Part shown: positions 30,070 through 40,425 of the stretch, piece after piece | How the letters are laid out: each line of letters starts with the position of its first letter | How positions within the stretch are numbered: the first letter of the stretch is position 1 | DNA from: MED-G105 sp050331095 | GTDB lineage: Bacteria; Pseudomonadota; Alphaproteobacteria; Caulobacterales; Parvularculaceae | DNA length: 44,610 nt | Reading direction: 5' to 3' | NCBI GenBank assembly: GCA_050331095.1 | Contig: JBHJHE010000039.1 | Span: 1 to 44,610, forward strand | Program-made: the position numbers and the translations under genes | The notes under the pieces: generated by a model | Databases searched by the model: none | Told to the model about the DNA's origin: nothing | What the model saw: the letters and a program-made list of their open reading frames with translations, nothing else

Positions 30070-31665
30070 ATGGCGCATCCCTGGTGGAAGGGCGCGACGA
30101 TCTACCAGATCTATCCGCGCAGTTTTTTCGACGCCGACAATGACGGCGTCGGCGACCTGCCGGGCGCGACGGCGAAGCTCGACCATATCGCGGCGCTCGG
30201 CGTCGACGGCGTCTGGCTGTCGCCTTTCTTCGCCTCGCCCATGCGCGATTTCGGCTACGACGTCGCGGACTATCGCGCCGTCGACCCCGTCTTCGGGCGC
30301 CTCGAAGACTTCGACGCGCTCGTCGCCCGCGCCCACGAACTGGGGCTCAAGGTCGTCATCGATCAGGTTTATTCCCACACGTCCGACCGGCACGCCTGGT
30401 TCCAGGAAAGCCGTGCGGACGCAGGCAGTCGAAAAGCGGACTGGTACGTTTGGGCCGACGCCAAGCCCGACGGAACGCCGCCCAACAACTGGCTCTCGGT
30501 CTTCGGCGGGCCGGCGTGGAGCTGGTGCACGCGACGCCGTAAGTACTATTTACACAACTTTTTGAGCGAACAGCCCGACCTCAACTTTCACAATCCGGAC
30601 GTTCAGGACGCCATCCTCGACGTCGCCCGCTTCTGGCTCGACCGCGGCGTCGACGGCTTTCGCCTCGACGTCGCGAACTACTATTTCCACGACGCCGCTT
30701 TGCGCGACAATCCGCCGAGCGGTACGGCGCCCCATCCGCGGCCCTACGCGTACCAGCGCCATGAACATAACCGCTCGCAACCTGAGAACATAAAGTTCCT
30801 GAAACGCCTGCGCGGCGTTCTCGACGAGTATGACGACCGGATGAGCGTCGCGGAGATCTTCAGCAGCGCCCATATCGCCCGCAGCGCCGAATACACGGAG
30901 GGCGAGGACCGTCTCCACACGGCGTACAACTTCCTGATGCTTGAAGCGTCGACGCTGACAGCCGATCTCGTGCGCGACGCGCTTGAGGGCTGGCGGGGCG
31001 TCGATGCGTGGCCCTCCTGGTCGTTCTCGAACCACGACGTCAAACGCGTCCTCTCCCGCTGGGCGGGGCCCGAAGGCGGGCCGGCCGAGGCGGCGCAGAT
31101 GCTGGCGTTGCTCCTGGCGCTGAGAGGCACGGTTTTCCTTTATCAGGGGGAGGAGCTCGGCCTGCCCCAGGCCGACGTCGCGTTCGAAGACTTGCGCGAC
31201 CCGGAAGCGATTCGTTTCTGGCCGGACAATCTCGGACGAGACGGCTGCCGCACGCCCATGCCCTGGACGCGCGCCGCGCCCAACGCGGGGTTTTCGACCG
31301 GCGCGCCGTGGCTGCCCGTCGATCCGCGCCACGCCGAGCTCGCCGTCGACGCACAGGCGAACGATCCGGGCTCGACATTGTCGCTCGCCCGGCGCCTTCT
31401 GAAGTTGCGGCGCGACCGGCATGCCTTGCGGCTCGGCGACGTCGCCTTTCTCGACGTGGAGCCGCCGCTCGTCGCCTTTGAACGCCGCAGCGCCGACGAC
31501 GCGATCGTCTGCGGGTTCAACCTCTCCGACGCTGAGCGGGCCTTGCCGGCGGCGGCGGCCAAACGGATCGGCGCGATCCACGATCTCGGCCTTAACGCTC
31601 GGCGCGAGGGGGACGCGATCGTCCTGCCGCCGCGCGGCGCGTTTTTTGCGGATCCCGCGCCATGA
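30070..31665 (+). CDS. Alpha-glucosidase (GH13)
   Basis: This 531-residue cytosolic enzyme has no signal peptide. It hydrolyses terminal alpha-1,4 glucosidic bonds of maltose-type sugars, or possibly other alpha-glucosides. The GH13 regions are in order: DQVYSHTSD (region I, about 98-106), GFRLDVANYY with nucleophile Asp200, MSVAEIFS with acid/base Glu262, and FSNHDVKR with Asp323. The start MAHPWWKGATIYQIYPRSFFDADNDGVGDLPG is typical of the oligo-1,6-glucosidase/alpha-glucosidase subfamily. It follows the symporter gene by 12 bases. Its stop overlaps the ATG of the LacI gene. Substrate preference (maltose, isomaltose, sucrose or trehalose-derived sugars) cannot be read from sequence alone. 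Confidence 0.93.
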   Translation: MAHPWWKGATIYQIYPRSFFDADNDGVGDLPGATAKLDHIAALGVDGVWLSPFFASPMRDFGYDVADYRAVDPVFGRLEDFDALVARAHELGLKVVIDQVYSHTSDRHAWFQESRADAGSRKADWYVWADAKPDGTPPNNWLSVFGGPAWSWCTRRRKYYLHNFLSEQPDLNFHNPDVQDAILDVARFWLDRGVDGFRLDVANYYFHDAALRDNPPSGTAPHPRPYAYQRHEHNRSQPENIKFLKRLRGVLDEYDDRMSVAEIFSSAHIARSAEYTEGEDRLHTAYNFLMLEASTLTADLVRDALEGWRGVDAWPSWSFSNHDVKRVLSRWAGPEGGPAEAAQMLALLLALRGTVFLYQGEELGLPQADVAFEDLRDPEAIRFWPDNLGRDGCRTPMPWTRAAPNAGFSTGAPWLPVDPRHAELAVDAQANDPGSTLSLARRLLKLRRDRHALRLGDVAFLDVEPPLVAFERRSADDAIVCGFNLSDAERALPAAAAKRIGAIHDLGLNARREGDAIVLPPRGAFFADPAP

Positions 31666-32765
31666 CAGGGGAGCGCGCCGCGACCGACCGACCGTCCGCC
31701 CCGCGCGCGCCGCGCCGGCGCAGCGGGCTCGCGCTCAGCCCGCTTACGACGATGAACGACATCGCCCAGATGGCGGGCGTCTCGGAATCGACCGTGTCGC
31801 GCGCCTTGTCAGGCAGCCCGCTCGTGGCGCACAAGACTCGCGAACGGATCCTCAAACTCGCGCAAACGGCGAAATACGCCGTCAACGAACAGGCTCGCGG
31901 CCTCGCCATGGGGCTGACGAGGACGATAGAGGTGATGTTCCCCATCGAGACGGGCACGTTGCAGCGGGTTTCCGACCCGTTCTTCGTCGACATGCTCGCC
32001 GTGCTGACGGATGCGCTCGCCGAGCGCGGTTATGACGCGCTTCTCTCCAAATCGACGCCGTGGAGCGAGGTCCGCCCGCGCTGCGCGTTTCTCGGCGGGC
32101 GGGCCGACGGCGTCATCTTCGTCGGCCAGGGCCGCCACCCCGCCGAAGTGCGCGACTTCGCCCGGGCGAACAGACGCGTCGTCACCTGGGGCGCCGTCGC
32201 GGAGGACAGCGACCACGTGGTCGTCGGCAGCGACAATGTGGGCGGGGGCTATGCGGCGACGAAGCACATGCTCGATATGGGCCGCAAGCGGATCGTTTTC
32301 CTTGGCGATCGCGGCCTCGCCGAAATCCGCCAGCGATACGACGGGTACCGCATGGCGCTGCGCGCGGCCGGGCTTGAGGTGCGCGACGAGTTCGTGGTGC
32401 CGGCGGCGTTCGACATCGTCGAGGCGCGCACCGCGACCGCCGGCCTCGCCGAGCTCTACCCGGCCTTCGACGCGGTCTTCGCGTCGAGCGACATGATCGC
32501 GCTCGCCGCCATCGCGAATCTGCGCGCGGCGGGGGTCGACGTGCCGCGCGACGTCTCCGTCGTCGGCTTCGACGACATCGCCGCCGGCGCCCACGTTCAT
32601 CCGAGCCTTACGACCGTACACCAATCGATCCGCCGTGGCGGCGTCAAGCTCGTTGAAAAGATGATGGCGCTTCTCGCTGGCGAAGACGTCGGGTCCGAAA
32701 CGCTCTCGACGGAGCTCATCGTGCGCGAATCCTGCGGCGCGCCGACGTCCGCGGGCCGGCCTTAA
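31662..32765 (+). CDS. LacI family transcriptional regulator of the sugar locus
   Basis: This 367-residue repressor-type regulator has a helix-turn-helix at about 31-55 (TMNDIAQMAGVSESTVSRALSGSPLVAHKTRERIL). A periplasmic-binding-protein-like sensor follows (about 90-345), with GFDDIAAGAHVHPSLTTVHQSI near the end, as is usual in the GalR/LacI family. ATG 31662 overlaps the glucosidase stop and gives a 30-residue basic N-terminal extension; ATG 31752 (MNDIAQMAG) would give the standard length. The inferred role is to repress both arms by binding the palindromes at 28260 and 28391, relieved by a sugar from trehalose or maltose breakdown. As last gene of the operon it would be autoregulated. Confidence 0.9.
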   Translation: MTGERAATDRPSAPRAPRRRSGLALSPLTTMNDIAQMAGVSESTVSRALSGSPLVAHKTRERILKLAQTAKYAVNEQARGLAMGLTRTIEVMFPIETGTLQRVSDPFFVDMLAVLTDALAERGYDALLSKSTPWSEVRPRCAFLGGRADGVIFVGQGRHPAEVRDFARANRRVVTWGAVAEDSDHVVVGSDNVGGGYAATKHMLDMGRKRIVFLGDRGLAEIRQRYDGYRMALRAAGLEVRDEFVVPAAFDIVEARTATAGLAELYPAFDAVFASSDMIALAAIANLRAAGVDVPRDVSVVGFDDIAAGAHVHPSLTTVHQSIRRGGVKLVEKMMALLAGEDVGSETLSTELIVRESCGAPTSAGRP

Positions 32766-32819
32766 GCGACGCCGCTAAGTCTGTTAGGAAGCTTGTCTCG
32801 GCAATCGTAGGACGGACCC

Positions 32820-34610
32820 ATGCGCCCCTTCGCTACTGTTTTCGCCGCGCTTCTGGCGCTTGTTTGCGTTCCCGCGTCGGCGGCGGACGTCGCTGCGCCG
32901 GAGATCGGCCCAGGCGGGCGGCCCGTGGGCGCCGCGTGGTCGCGCAGCCCCGTCCACGCCGCGAACGGCATGGCCGCGACGGCGCAGCCGCTCGCCAGCC
33001 AGATCGCCATCGACATATTGAAGGCCGGCGGTTCGGCCGCCGACGCGGCGATCGCGGCGAATGCGGCCCTCGGGCTCATGGAGCCCACGGGCAACGGGAT
33101 CGGCGGCGATCTCTTCGCCATCGTGTGGGACCCGAAAACGAAAAAGCTCCATGGGCTGAACGCCTCGGGCCGAAGCCCCATGGGCTTGTCGTTCGAGGAG
33201 ATGGTCGCAGCGACGAAGACGCGCGGGAGCATAGCGCCGTTCGGCTCGCAGCCCGTCTCGGTCCCCGGCGCCGTCGACGGCGGGTTCGAGCTTCACGACC
33301 GCTTCGGGAAGCTTCCCATCAAGAAAGTCCTGGCCCCGGCGATCGGCTACGCCGAGGACGGGTTTCCGGTCTCGCCGGTGATCGCGCATTACTTCGAAGG
33401 GAACCTCCGGCGGTTTGAGCAGAGCCTCGACATGATCGAGGAGTTCGACAACGCCCGCGCGACATACTTCGCAGACGGACCGCCGGCCGCCGGCGCGATC
33501 TTCAAGAACCCCGATCTTGCGAAAACCCTGTCGCTCATCGCCGCGAAGGGCCGCAAGGCGTTCTACGAAGGCGAGATAGCCAAGACGATCGACGCCTACA
33601 TGAAGCGCATCGGCGGCGCACTGCGTTATGAAGACCTCGCAGCGCATGAGAGCGAATGGGTCGACCCCGGCTGCGTCGGCTATCGCGACGTGGAGCTTTG
33701 CGAACTACCGCCGAACGGCCAGGGTTTCGCGGCCCTTCAGATGGCGAACATTCTTGAAAACGTCGACTTCTCCGAGCTGCCGCGCGGCGGCGCGACGGCG
33801 ATCCACTACATAACGGAGGCGAAGCGCCTCGCCTTCGAAGACCTCGCGCGCTACTACGCCGATCCGGCGTTTGCGGACGTTCCGACGGACAGGCTGTTGT
33901 CGAAGGATTACGGTCGAGAGCGCTTCGCCCTCATCGACCCCGAGCGCGCAAACCCGAGCTTCGAGCCCGGCGCCCCGGCGATCGAAGGCGAGGGAGACAC
34001 GACTTATCTCACCGTCGCCGACGGCGACGGAATGATGGTGTCGCTCATCCAGTCGAACTATCGCGGCATGGGCTCGGGCCTCACGCCGGACGGTCTGGGC
34101 TTCATGCTGCAGGACCGGGGCGAGCTGTTCTCCCTCGATCCGGCGCACCCCAACGTCTACGCGCCGGGCAAGCGGCCGTTCCATACGATCATCCCGGCCT
34201 TCGTAATGAAGGATGGAGCGCCCTATGTGAGCTTCGGGCTCATGGGCGGCGGCATGCAGCCCCAGGGGCACGTTCAGGTGCTGATCAATCTCGTCGACTA
34301 CGGCATGAACCTGCAGGAGGCGGGAGACGCGGCGCGCCTCAACCACACGGGCGGGCGGGCGTCGACGGACGCCGTCGCCGGCGGGCCCGGCGACGCGTTG
34401 AGCGCCGAGGAGCGGCTCGGCGTCCTCAACGTCGAACCTGGCCTGCCCGAGGCTACGGTCGCGCGTCTGCGCGACATGGGCCACAATGTCCGCATTGTGA
34501 GGAACGGGATCATGTTCGGCGGCTACCAGGCGATCCTCCGCAACCCCGACACCGGCGCTTACGTCGGCGCGACGGAGATGCGCAAGGACGGCGTCGCGAT
34601 CGGATACTGA
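32820..34610 (+). CDS. ggt: Gamma-glutamyltranspeptidase
   Basis: This 596-residue N-terminal-nucleophile hydrolase is exported to the periplasm by a signal peptide (residues 1-21, ending PASA). It cleaves or transfers the gamma-glutamyl group of glutathione and related compounds. The proenzyme should cut itself before the catalytic Thr in EGDTTYLTV (Thr394, less likely Thr395), giving large and small subunits. Other family features are GGSAADAAIAANAALGLMEPTGNGIGGD (70-97) and the oxyanion region LMGGGMQPQGHVQVL near 475-489. Length is as expected. It lies 54 bases after the lacI gene with a separate function, and meets the minus-strand lipoprotein gene tail to tail across 4 bases. Confidence 0.93.
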   Translation: MRPFATVFAALLALVCVPASAADVAAPEIGPGGRPVGAAWSRSPVHAANGMAATAQPLASQIAIDILKAGGSAADAAIAANAALGLMEPTGNGIGGDLFAIVWDPKTKKLHGLNASGRSPMGLSFEEMVAATKTRGSIAPFGSQPVSVPGAVDGGFELHDRFGKLPIKKVLAPAIGYAEDGFPVSPVIAHYFEGNLRRFEQSLDMIEEFDNARATYFADGPPAAGAIFKNPDLAKTLSLIAAKGRKAFYEGEIAKTIDAYMKRIGGALRYEDLAAHESEWVDPGCVGYRDVELCELPPNGQGFAALQMANILENVDFSELPRGGATAIHYITEAKRLAFEDLARYYADPAFADVPTDRLLSKDYGRERFALIDPERANPSFEPGAPAIEGEGDTTYLTVADGDGMMVSLIQSNYRGMGSGLTPDGLGFMLQDRGELFSLDPAHPNVYAPGKRPFHTIIPAFVMKDGAPYVSFGLMGGGMQPQGHVQVLINLVDYGMNLQEAGDAARLNHTGGRASTDAVAGGPGDALSAEERLGVLNVEPGLPEATVARLRDMGHNVRIVRNGIMFGGYQAILRNPDTGAYVGATEMRKDGVAIGY

Positions 34611-34614
34611 TCGC

Positions 34615-35961
34615 TCAGTAAATCGGCGCCAGCGCGTGGGCGCCGCGCATGAGGCTTTGCGTCTTGCCTTGGCTCGACAACGCATTGCGATCGTCGGCGA
34701 GGCTGAAGAAGTCGATGAAGCCGCGCCGGCGCGCCGGCCCGCGCCGACGGTGGAAGACCGCGACGGCGAGGTTTTCTCCCGTCGTGTCGAAGACGATGTC
34801 TTCGGGCAGCGCCCCGGCCTGTCGGATCTCGTCAAGCGGCGCAAGCGCGCCCGTATCGGCGTCGAACGACAACAGCGTGACGGAGTAGCGTCGGCGGTTC
34901 GGCCAGTTCGAGAGGAACCAGTAGTTCGGAAGATACGTACGCTCCATATTCACGGTGGCGATCCGCGTTCCGTCGGGGCTTAGATCGAAGCTCTCCGGAA
35001 AGCGTCCGACCGTGGCCCGGCTGACGATTTCCGGGGCCGCGTCGGGCCCCGCCGGCGGGCGAAGGCTGATCATCGCGCCTGGCCCTTGCGTCAGCATGCA
35101 CGCCGAACCGCAGCCGCCGTTCGTATCAGAGATCAGAAAATGCCGGCCGTCGGCGGACCATTTGCCGACGGCGATGCGACGGCCGAGGTCCGGCGTGGCC
35201 GCGCCATAGGGCCGCGCGGCGGACGCCAGCCCGTCGGCGTCGTAGTCGAGCCGGTAGAACTGAACGCGGCGGTTGGCGACGTTCGCGGCGAGGAGCGCGC
35301 CGTCGGGCGACGGCCTTAGGGAGCGCACGAACGGCGCGGCGTCGTCGTCGCGCAGCGGAAGCGACAAGGGCAGGCGCCGCAGCCCGGCTAGCTCGCCGGC
35401 GTCGTCGACGCGGACGACGACAAGCTCCGCGTCCGGCGCTTCGGTCGCGACGACGAGAAATCCGCCGCGCTCGACATAAGCGACGGACTGCGGGTTTTGG
35501 CCGATGTCGGCCGTCGTATCGACGAGCGCCGGCGCGTCGCCGGAAACATCGTAGACGTTCAATCGCCGGCCTGGCGCCAGCGCCGCGCGGATGTTCTCCA
35601 CCGTTTCAACGTCGCCCGGCGGCGGCCCGCGGGTTTCGACCGTGAAAACGAGGCGTCCGTCCGGCGACGCGGCGGCGATCTCCGGCCATCCGACGACGGA
35701 GTTCGAGGCCTTGGCCGCGCCCGTGGCGATCCCGTCGCGAAAAAGCGCGATTTCGTCGCGGCCATTGGGGAGGCGCTCCAGATTTCCCGTGGCGTAGGTC
35801 GCCGACGACTGATCGGCGTCTGAGAGGACGACGAAGTCGCCGACGAACGCCGGCGCCGCTTCGGCGACGTTCGGATCGTCGCTTGAAAAGTCGCCGAGGC
35901 CGGCGCAGGCGGCCAGGATCAACGTGAAAATCGCCAGCGCGCCATAGCCGAGAACTTTCAT
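34615..35961 (-). CDS. Beta-propeller lipoprotein of unknown function
   Basis: This 448-residue exported protein has a signal ending in a lipobox (LILAACAG, Cys at about 19), so it is lipid-anchored. The mature part shows six or seven similar blades with repeating SPDGxLV/A elements: AAASPDGRLVFTVET, SLRPSPDGALLAANVANRRVQFY, KWSADGRHFLISDT and DLSPDGTRIATVNME. The last probable blade is DIVFDTTGENLAVAVF. This pattern is like YVTN/lactonase or WD40-like propellers. Such proteins often bind other envelope proteins, and no catalytic set is evident. It lies downstream of mlaF on the same strand, but 120 bp away with a possible operator (TACGGTATCCGTA, 35989-36001), so it may be transcribed alone. 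Confidence 0.75.
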   Translation of the reverse strand: MKVLGYGALAIFTLILAACAGLGDFSSDDPNVAEAAPAFVGDFVVLSDADQSSATYATGNLERLPNGRDEIALFRDGIATGAAKASNSVVGWPEIAAASPDGRLVFTVETRGPPPGDVETVENIRAALAPGRRLNVYDVSGDAPALVDTTADIGQNPQSVAYVERGGFLVVATEAPDAELVVVRVDDAGELAGLRRLPLSLPLRDDDAAPFVRSLRPSPDGALLAANVANRRVQFYRLDYDADGLASAARPYGAATPDLGRRIAVGKWSADGRHFLISDTNGGCGSACMLTQGPGAMISLRPPAGPDAAPEIVSRATVGRFPESFDLSPDGTRIATVNMERTYLPNYWFLSNWPNRRRYSVTLLSFDADTGALAPLDEIRQAGALPEDIVFDTTGENLAVAVFHRRRGPARRRGFIDFFSLADDRNALSSQGKTQSLMRGAHALAPIY

Positions 35962-35988
35962 ATCGGCGGACCTCCAAGGGCGGCTTCG

Positions 35989-36001
35989 TACGGTATCCGT
36001 A
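35989..36001. promoter_or_regulatory. Palindrome upstream of the propeller gene
   Basis: TACGGTATCCGTA has perfect 5-base arms around a 3-base centre and lies 28 bases upstream of the propeller lipoprotein start, in an AT-richer stretch. It may be an operator or part of the promoter. No clear -35/-10 pair was found. Confidence 0.3.
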
Positions 36002-36081
36002 TTAGTTTAGCACAGCTTCTCCGGCGGGAAACGCCTGGTCGCGATGAAAATCGATCCGGCGGCGAGGCGCGTCAGGCGAGA

Positions 36082-36855
36082 TCAGTCGGCCCGCAACGCC
36101 ATTTTGATCGGGCCGTCGGCGCGGCCGTTGACGAACTGGTCGACAAGCGGTTCGCCCGAGGCCTCAAGCGCGTCGGGCGGGCCGCGCCAGACGATGCGGC
36201 CGTCGTAGAACATGGCGATCTCATCGCCGATGCGCCGGGCCGAGGTCATGTCGTGGGTGATGGAGATCGCCGTCGCGCCTGCCGCGCGCACGCGCTCGAC
36301 GATGAGGCCGTTGATGACGTCGGCCATGATCGGGTCAAGGCCCGTCGTCGGCTCGTCGAAGAAGAGAACGTCCGGGCTCGCCGCGATCGCGCGCGCGAGG
36401 CCGACGCGTTTCTGCATGCCGCCGGACAATTCGGCCGGAAAGAGGTCGCCGACTTTCGCGTCGAGGCCGCCGGCGCCGAGGCAGCCGTTCGCCCGTTCGC
36501 GGGCGGCGGCGGCTTCGGCGCGCTCGGCGTAGATCAGGCGGAACGCGACGTTCTCCCAGACGGGCAGGCTGTCGAACAGCGCCGCGCCCTGGAACAGCAT
36601 GCCGATCTCGCGCGTCGCTGCGGCGCGCTTGCGCGGCGACAGGCGCATGAGGTCGACGCCGTCGATCTCAATGGCGCCGGCGTCGGGCTCGATCAGTCCG
36701 AGGACGCACTTGAGCAAGACGGACTTGCCGGCGCCCGACGGACCGATGACGACGAGGGAACGGCCGGGCGCGACGTCGAGATCGACGCCGTTCAGCACGT
36801 TTTTCTCGCCGAAGCTTTTCGTCAGTCCCTTGATGGAGATCTTTGGGGTCGTCAC
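36082..36855 (-). CDS. mlaF: MlaF-type phospholipid-transport ABC ATPase
   Basis: This 257-residue cytosolic ATPase has Walker A GPSGAGKS (38-45), the ABC signature LSGGMQKRVGLARA (143-156), Walker B VLFFDEP (163-169) and switch His in SITHDM. The QKRV form of the signature and the ending GEPLVDQFVNGRADGPI are typical of MlaF/Ttg2A, the ATPase of the system that moves phospholipids between outer and inner membranes. It begins with GTG at 36855, one base after the mlaE stop, so the two are co-translated. mlaD, usually third in the set, is not present here. Confidence 0.9.
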   Translation of the reverse strand: MTTPKISIKGLTKSFGEKNVLNGVDLDVAPGRSLVVIGPSGAGKSVLLKCVLGLIEPDAGAIEIDGVDLMRLSPRKRAAATREIGMLFQGAALFDSLPVWENVAFRLIYAERAEAAAARERANGCLGAGGLDAKVGDLFPAELSGGMQKRVGLARAIAASPDVLFFDEPTTGLDPIMADVINGLIVERVRAAGATAISITHDMTSARRIGDEIAMFYDGRIVWRGPPDALEASGEPLVDQFVNGRADGPIKMALRAD

Positions 36856-36856
36856 G

Positions 36857-37630
36857 TCAAACCCCGACGAACAGCGACGTCATGACGTAGTTCGAGGCGA
36901 GGATCGCCACCGCCGCGCCGACGACCGCCGCGCGGGTCGCCGCGCCGACGCCGGCCGCGCCGCGCTGCGAATGGTAGCCGAACCAACAGCCCATCGTTGC
37001 GATCAGAAACCCGAAAACGCCGGCCTTGACGCGGCCGCTCAGAATGTCGCCGGGGGTCAGAAAGCCGTCGACGTTGCGGATGAAGGTCGTCCCTTCGAAG
37101 CCGAGCGCGGAAACGGCGACGAGCCAGCCGCCCATGATCCCGATCGCGTCGGCGACGAGGACGAGGAGCGGCAGGGTCAGGGTGGCGGCGAGGATGCGCG
37201 GGGCGATCAGGTATTTGAACGGATCGACGGCGAGCGTCGCCATGGCGTCGATCTGGTCGGAGACGCGCATCGCGCCAAGCTCAGCCGCCATGGCGGAGGA
37301 GGCGCGGCCGGCGACCATGAGCGCGGCGAAGCCGGGGCCGAGCTCGCGCACGATCGACACGGACAGAATCTGCGGCAGGAACGTCTCGGCGTTGAACCGC
37401 GCCGAGCCGTCATAAATGTTGAGCGCGAGCGCCGCGCCGGTGAAAACCGCCGTCAGACCGACGACGGGCAGCGAATGGAATCCGATGCGCATCGCCGCAT
37501 CGAGGAACGCGCGCCAATAGAACGGCCCGCCGATCCAGGCGACGGCGCCGCGGGCGGCGAAGATCGAGAACGCGCCGAGGCCGCGCACGGCCGAAAGACT
37601 GGCCGCGCCAAGGGCGGCGATGGGGTTCAT
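36857..37630 (-). CDS. mlaE: MlaE-type phospholipid-transport permease
   Basis: This 257-residue inner-membrane permease has about five helices and the MlaE family core: VFTGAALALNIYDGSARFNAE, SVSIVRELGPGFAALMVAGRASSAMAAELGAMRVSDQIDAMATLAVDPFKYLIAPRILA and VFGFLIATMGCWFGYHSQRGAAGVGAATRAAVV. The ELGAMRVSDQIDA stretch is the conserved region that meets the ATPase. With MlaF it forms the membrane part of a lipid transporter that keeps outer-membrane asymmetry. It lies 15 bases after alr, so dnaB-alr-mlaE-mlaF may form one minus-strand transcript. Confidence 0.92.
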   Translation of the reverse strand: MNPIAALGAASLSAVRGLGAFSIFAARGAVAWIGGPFYWRAFLDAAMRIGFHSLPVVGLTAVFTGAALALNIYDGSARFNAETFLPQILSVSIVRELGPGFAALMVAGRASSAMAAELGAMRVSDQIDAMATLAVDPFKYLIAPRILAATLTLPLLVLVADAIGIMGGWLVAVSALGFEGTTFIRNVDGFLTPGDILSGRVKAGVFGFLIATMGCWFGYHSQRGAAGVGAATRAAVVGAAVAILASNYVMTSLFVGV

Positions 37631-37645
37631 CGAAGCTTTCGTCCT

Positions 37646-38770
37646 CTAGCCGGCGTCGCGCGAGGCGGCGCGCGCACAGACGTAGCGGCGCGCGACGCGG
37701 GGGCCAAGCCGGGTCAGCAATTCGTAGCCGATGGTCCCGCAGGCCCGCGCCGCCGCCTCGATCGGGAGATTGGGCCCGAAGAACTCGGCCCGGTCGCCGG
37801 GCGAGACCGGCGTCGGCGCGTCGGTGACGTCGAGCGTGGTGAGGTCCATGGAGATCCGTCCGGCGACGGGGCAGGGCGCGCCGCCGACGAAGGCCTGCGC
37901 CTCGTTGGAGCCCGCGCGCAGGAAGCCGTCGCCATAGCCGAGGGCGACGGTGGCGAGGCGGGTGGGGCGCTTCGCCTCGAAGGTCCCGCCGTAGCCGACG
38001 CGTTCGCCGGGGGCGACGTCCTGCGTCTGAAGCACCTCCGCCGTCAGACGGGCGACGGGCGCGACCACGTCGGAGCCGGCGTCGTCGTCGCGCTCCAGGG
38101 GGTCGACGCCGTAAAGCCCAACGCCGAGCCGGACCATGTCGAAGGCGTAGGCGGGGCAGAGGAGCGCGCCGCCGGACGCCGCGAGGCTGACCGCCGCGCC
38201 CGGGAACCGCGCCGCCGCGCCGGCGAGGGCGTCGCGCTGGCTCGCGTTCGCCGGATGGTCGGCGTCGAACCCGTTGGCGAGGTGGCTCATCAGGACGCTG
38301 ATCGAAAGGCCGTCGATCTCGGCGATGGCGGCGATTTCCCCGGCCGGCGCGCCAAGGCGGCGCATGCCCGTGTCGATGTGGAGCGCAGCCGGTCCGCGGC
38401 CGCGCGCGGCCCACAGGCGCGCCTGGTCGAGGCTGTTGAGGATCGGCGTGAGGCGCGCCTCGCCGAAGAGCTCCAACGTCGCCGGCGAGCCGCCGTGAAA
38501 GACGAAAATCTCCGCGTCCGGCGCGTCCTCGGCGAGATCGGCGCGCAGGCGGACGCCCTCTTCGGCGTGGGCGACGAAGAAGATGCGGCAGCCGGCCTCT
38601 CGGGCGAGCGCGCGCGAGATCGGCCCGGCGCCGAGGCCGTAGGCGTCGCATTTGACGACGCCGGCGGTGCGCGCGTCGGGCGCGAGCGCGGCGAGGCGGC
38701 GGAAGTTCTCGCACAGGGCGTCGAGATCGACCTCGACGACGGGCCGCGATCCGAAGTCAGCGTTCGTCAT
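37646..38770 (-). CDS. alr: Alanine racemase
   Basis: This 374-residue pyridoxal-phosphate enzyme makes D-alanine for peptidoglycan. It has the cofactor-binding Lys40 in VVKCDAYGLG, where most relatives have Ala or Thr in place of Cys41, and the opposing catalytic Tyr260 in VGYGGTF. The C-terminal beta domain runs to RLGPRVARRYV. Between them is a TIM barrel with HIDTGMRRLG and MSHLAN. Length is normal. It lies 42 bases after dnaB on the same strand; rplI-dnaB-alr is a widely conserved order. Confidence 0.94.
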   Translation of the reverse strand: MTNADFGSRPVVEVDLDALCENFRRLAALAPDARTAGVVKCDAYGLGAGPISRALAREAGCRIFFVAHAEEGVRLRADLAEDAPDAEIFVFHGGSPATLELFGEARLTPILNSLDQARLWAARGRGPAALHIDTGMRRLGAPAGEIAAIAEIDGLSISVLMSHLANGFDADHPANASQRDALAGAAARFPGAAVSLAASGGALLCPAYAFDMVRLGVGLYGVDPLERDDDAGSDVVAPVARLTAEVLQTQDVAPGERVGYGGTFEAKRPTRLATVALGYGDGFLRAGSNEAQAFVGGAPCPVAGRISMDLTTLDVTDAPTPVSPGDRAEFFGPNLPIEAAARACGTIGYELLTRLGPRVARRYVCARAASRDAG

Positions 38771-38812
38771 GCGGCGGGAGCGTAATCGTCGGCGCGGCCG
38801 GGCGAAAGCCGC

Positions 38813-40321
<1,509 letters not shown>

Positions 40322-40425
40322 TCCGTGACGAAATCACATACGGCGCTTGGCGTCGAGCGAGCGTTTTCCGAAGATTTCCCCGTCCGCGCTCGCGTCTTTT
40401 GTCGTCAGGGGCTTAGCTCTCTGCG

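Noticed and set aside
36599..38785. 728-codon plus-strand frame opposite mlaF, mlaE and alr
   Set aside because: It spans three well-identified minus-strand genes and reads as Arg/Gly/Ala/Asp-rich nonsense. High GC content explains the open frame.
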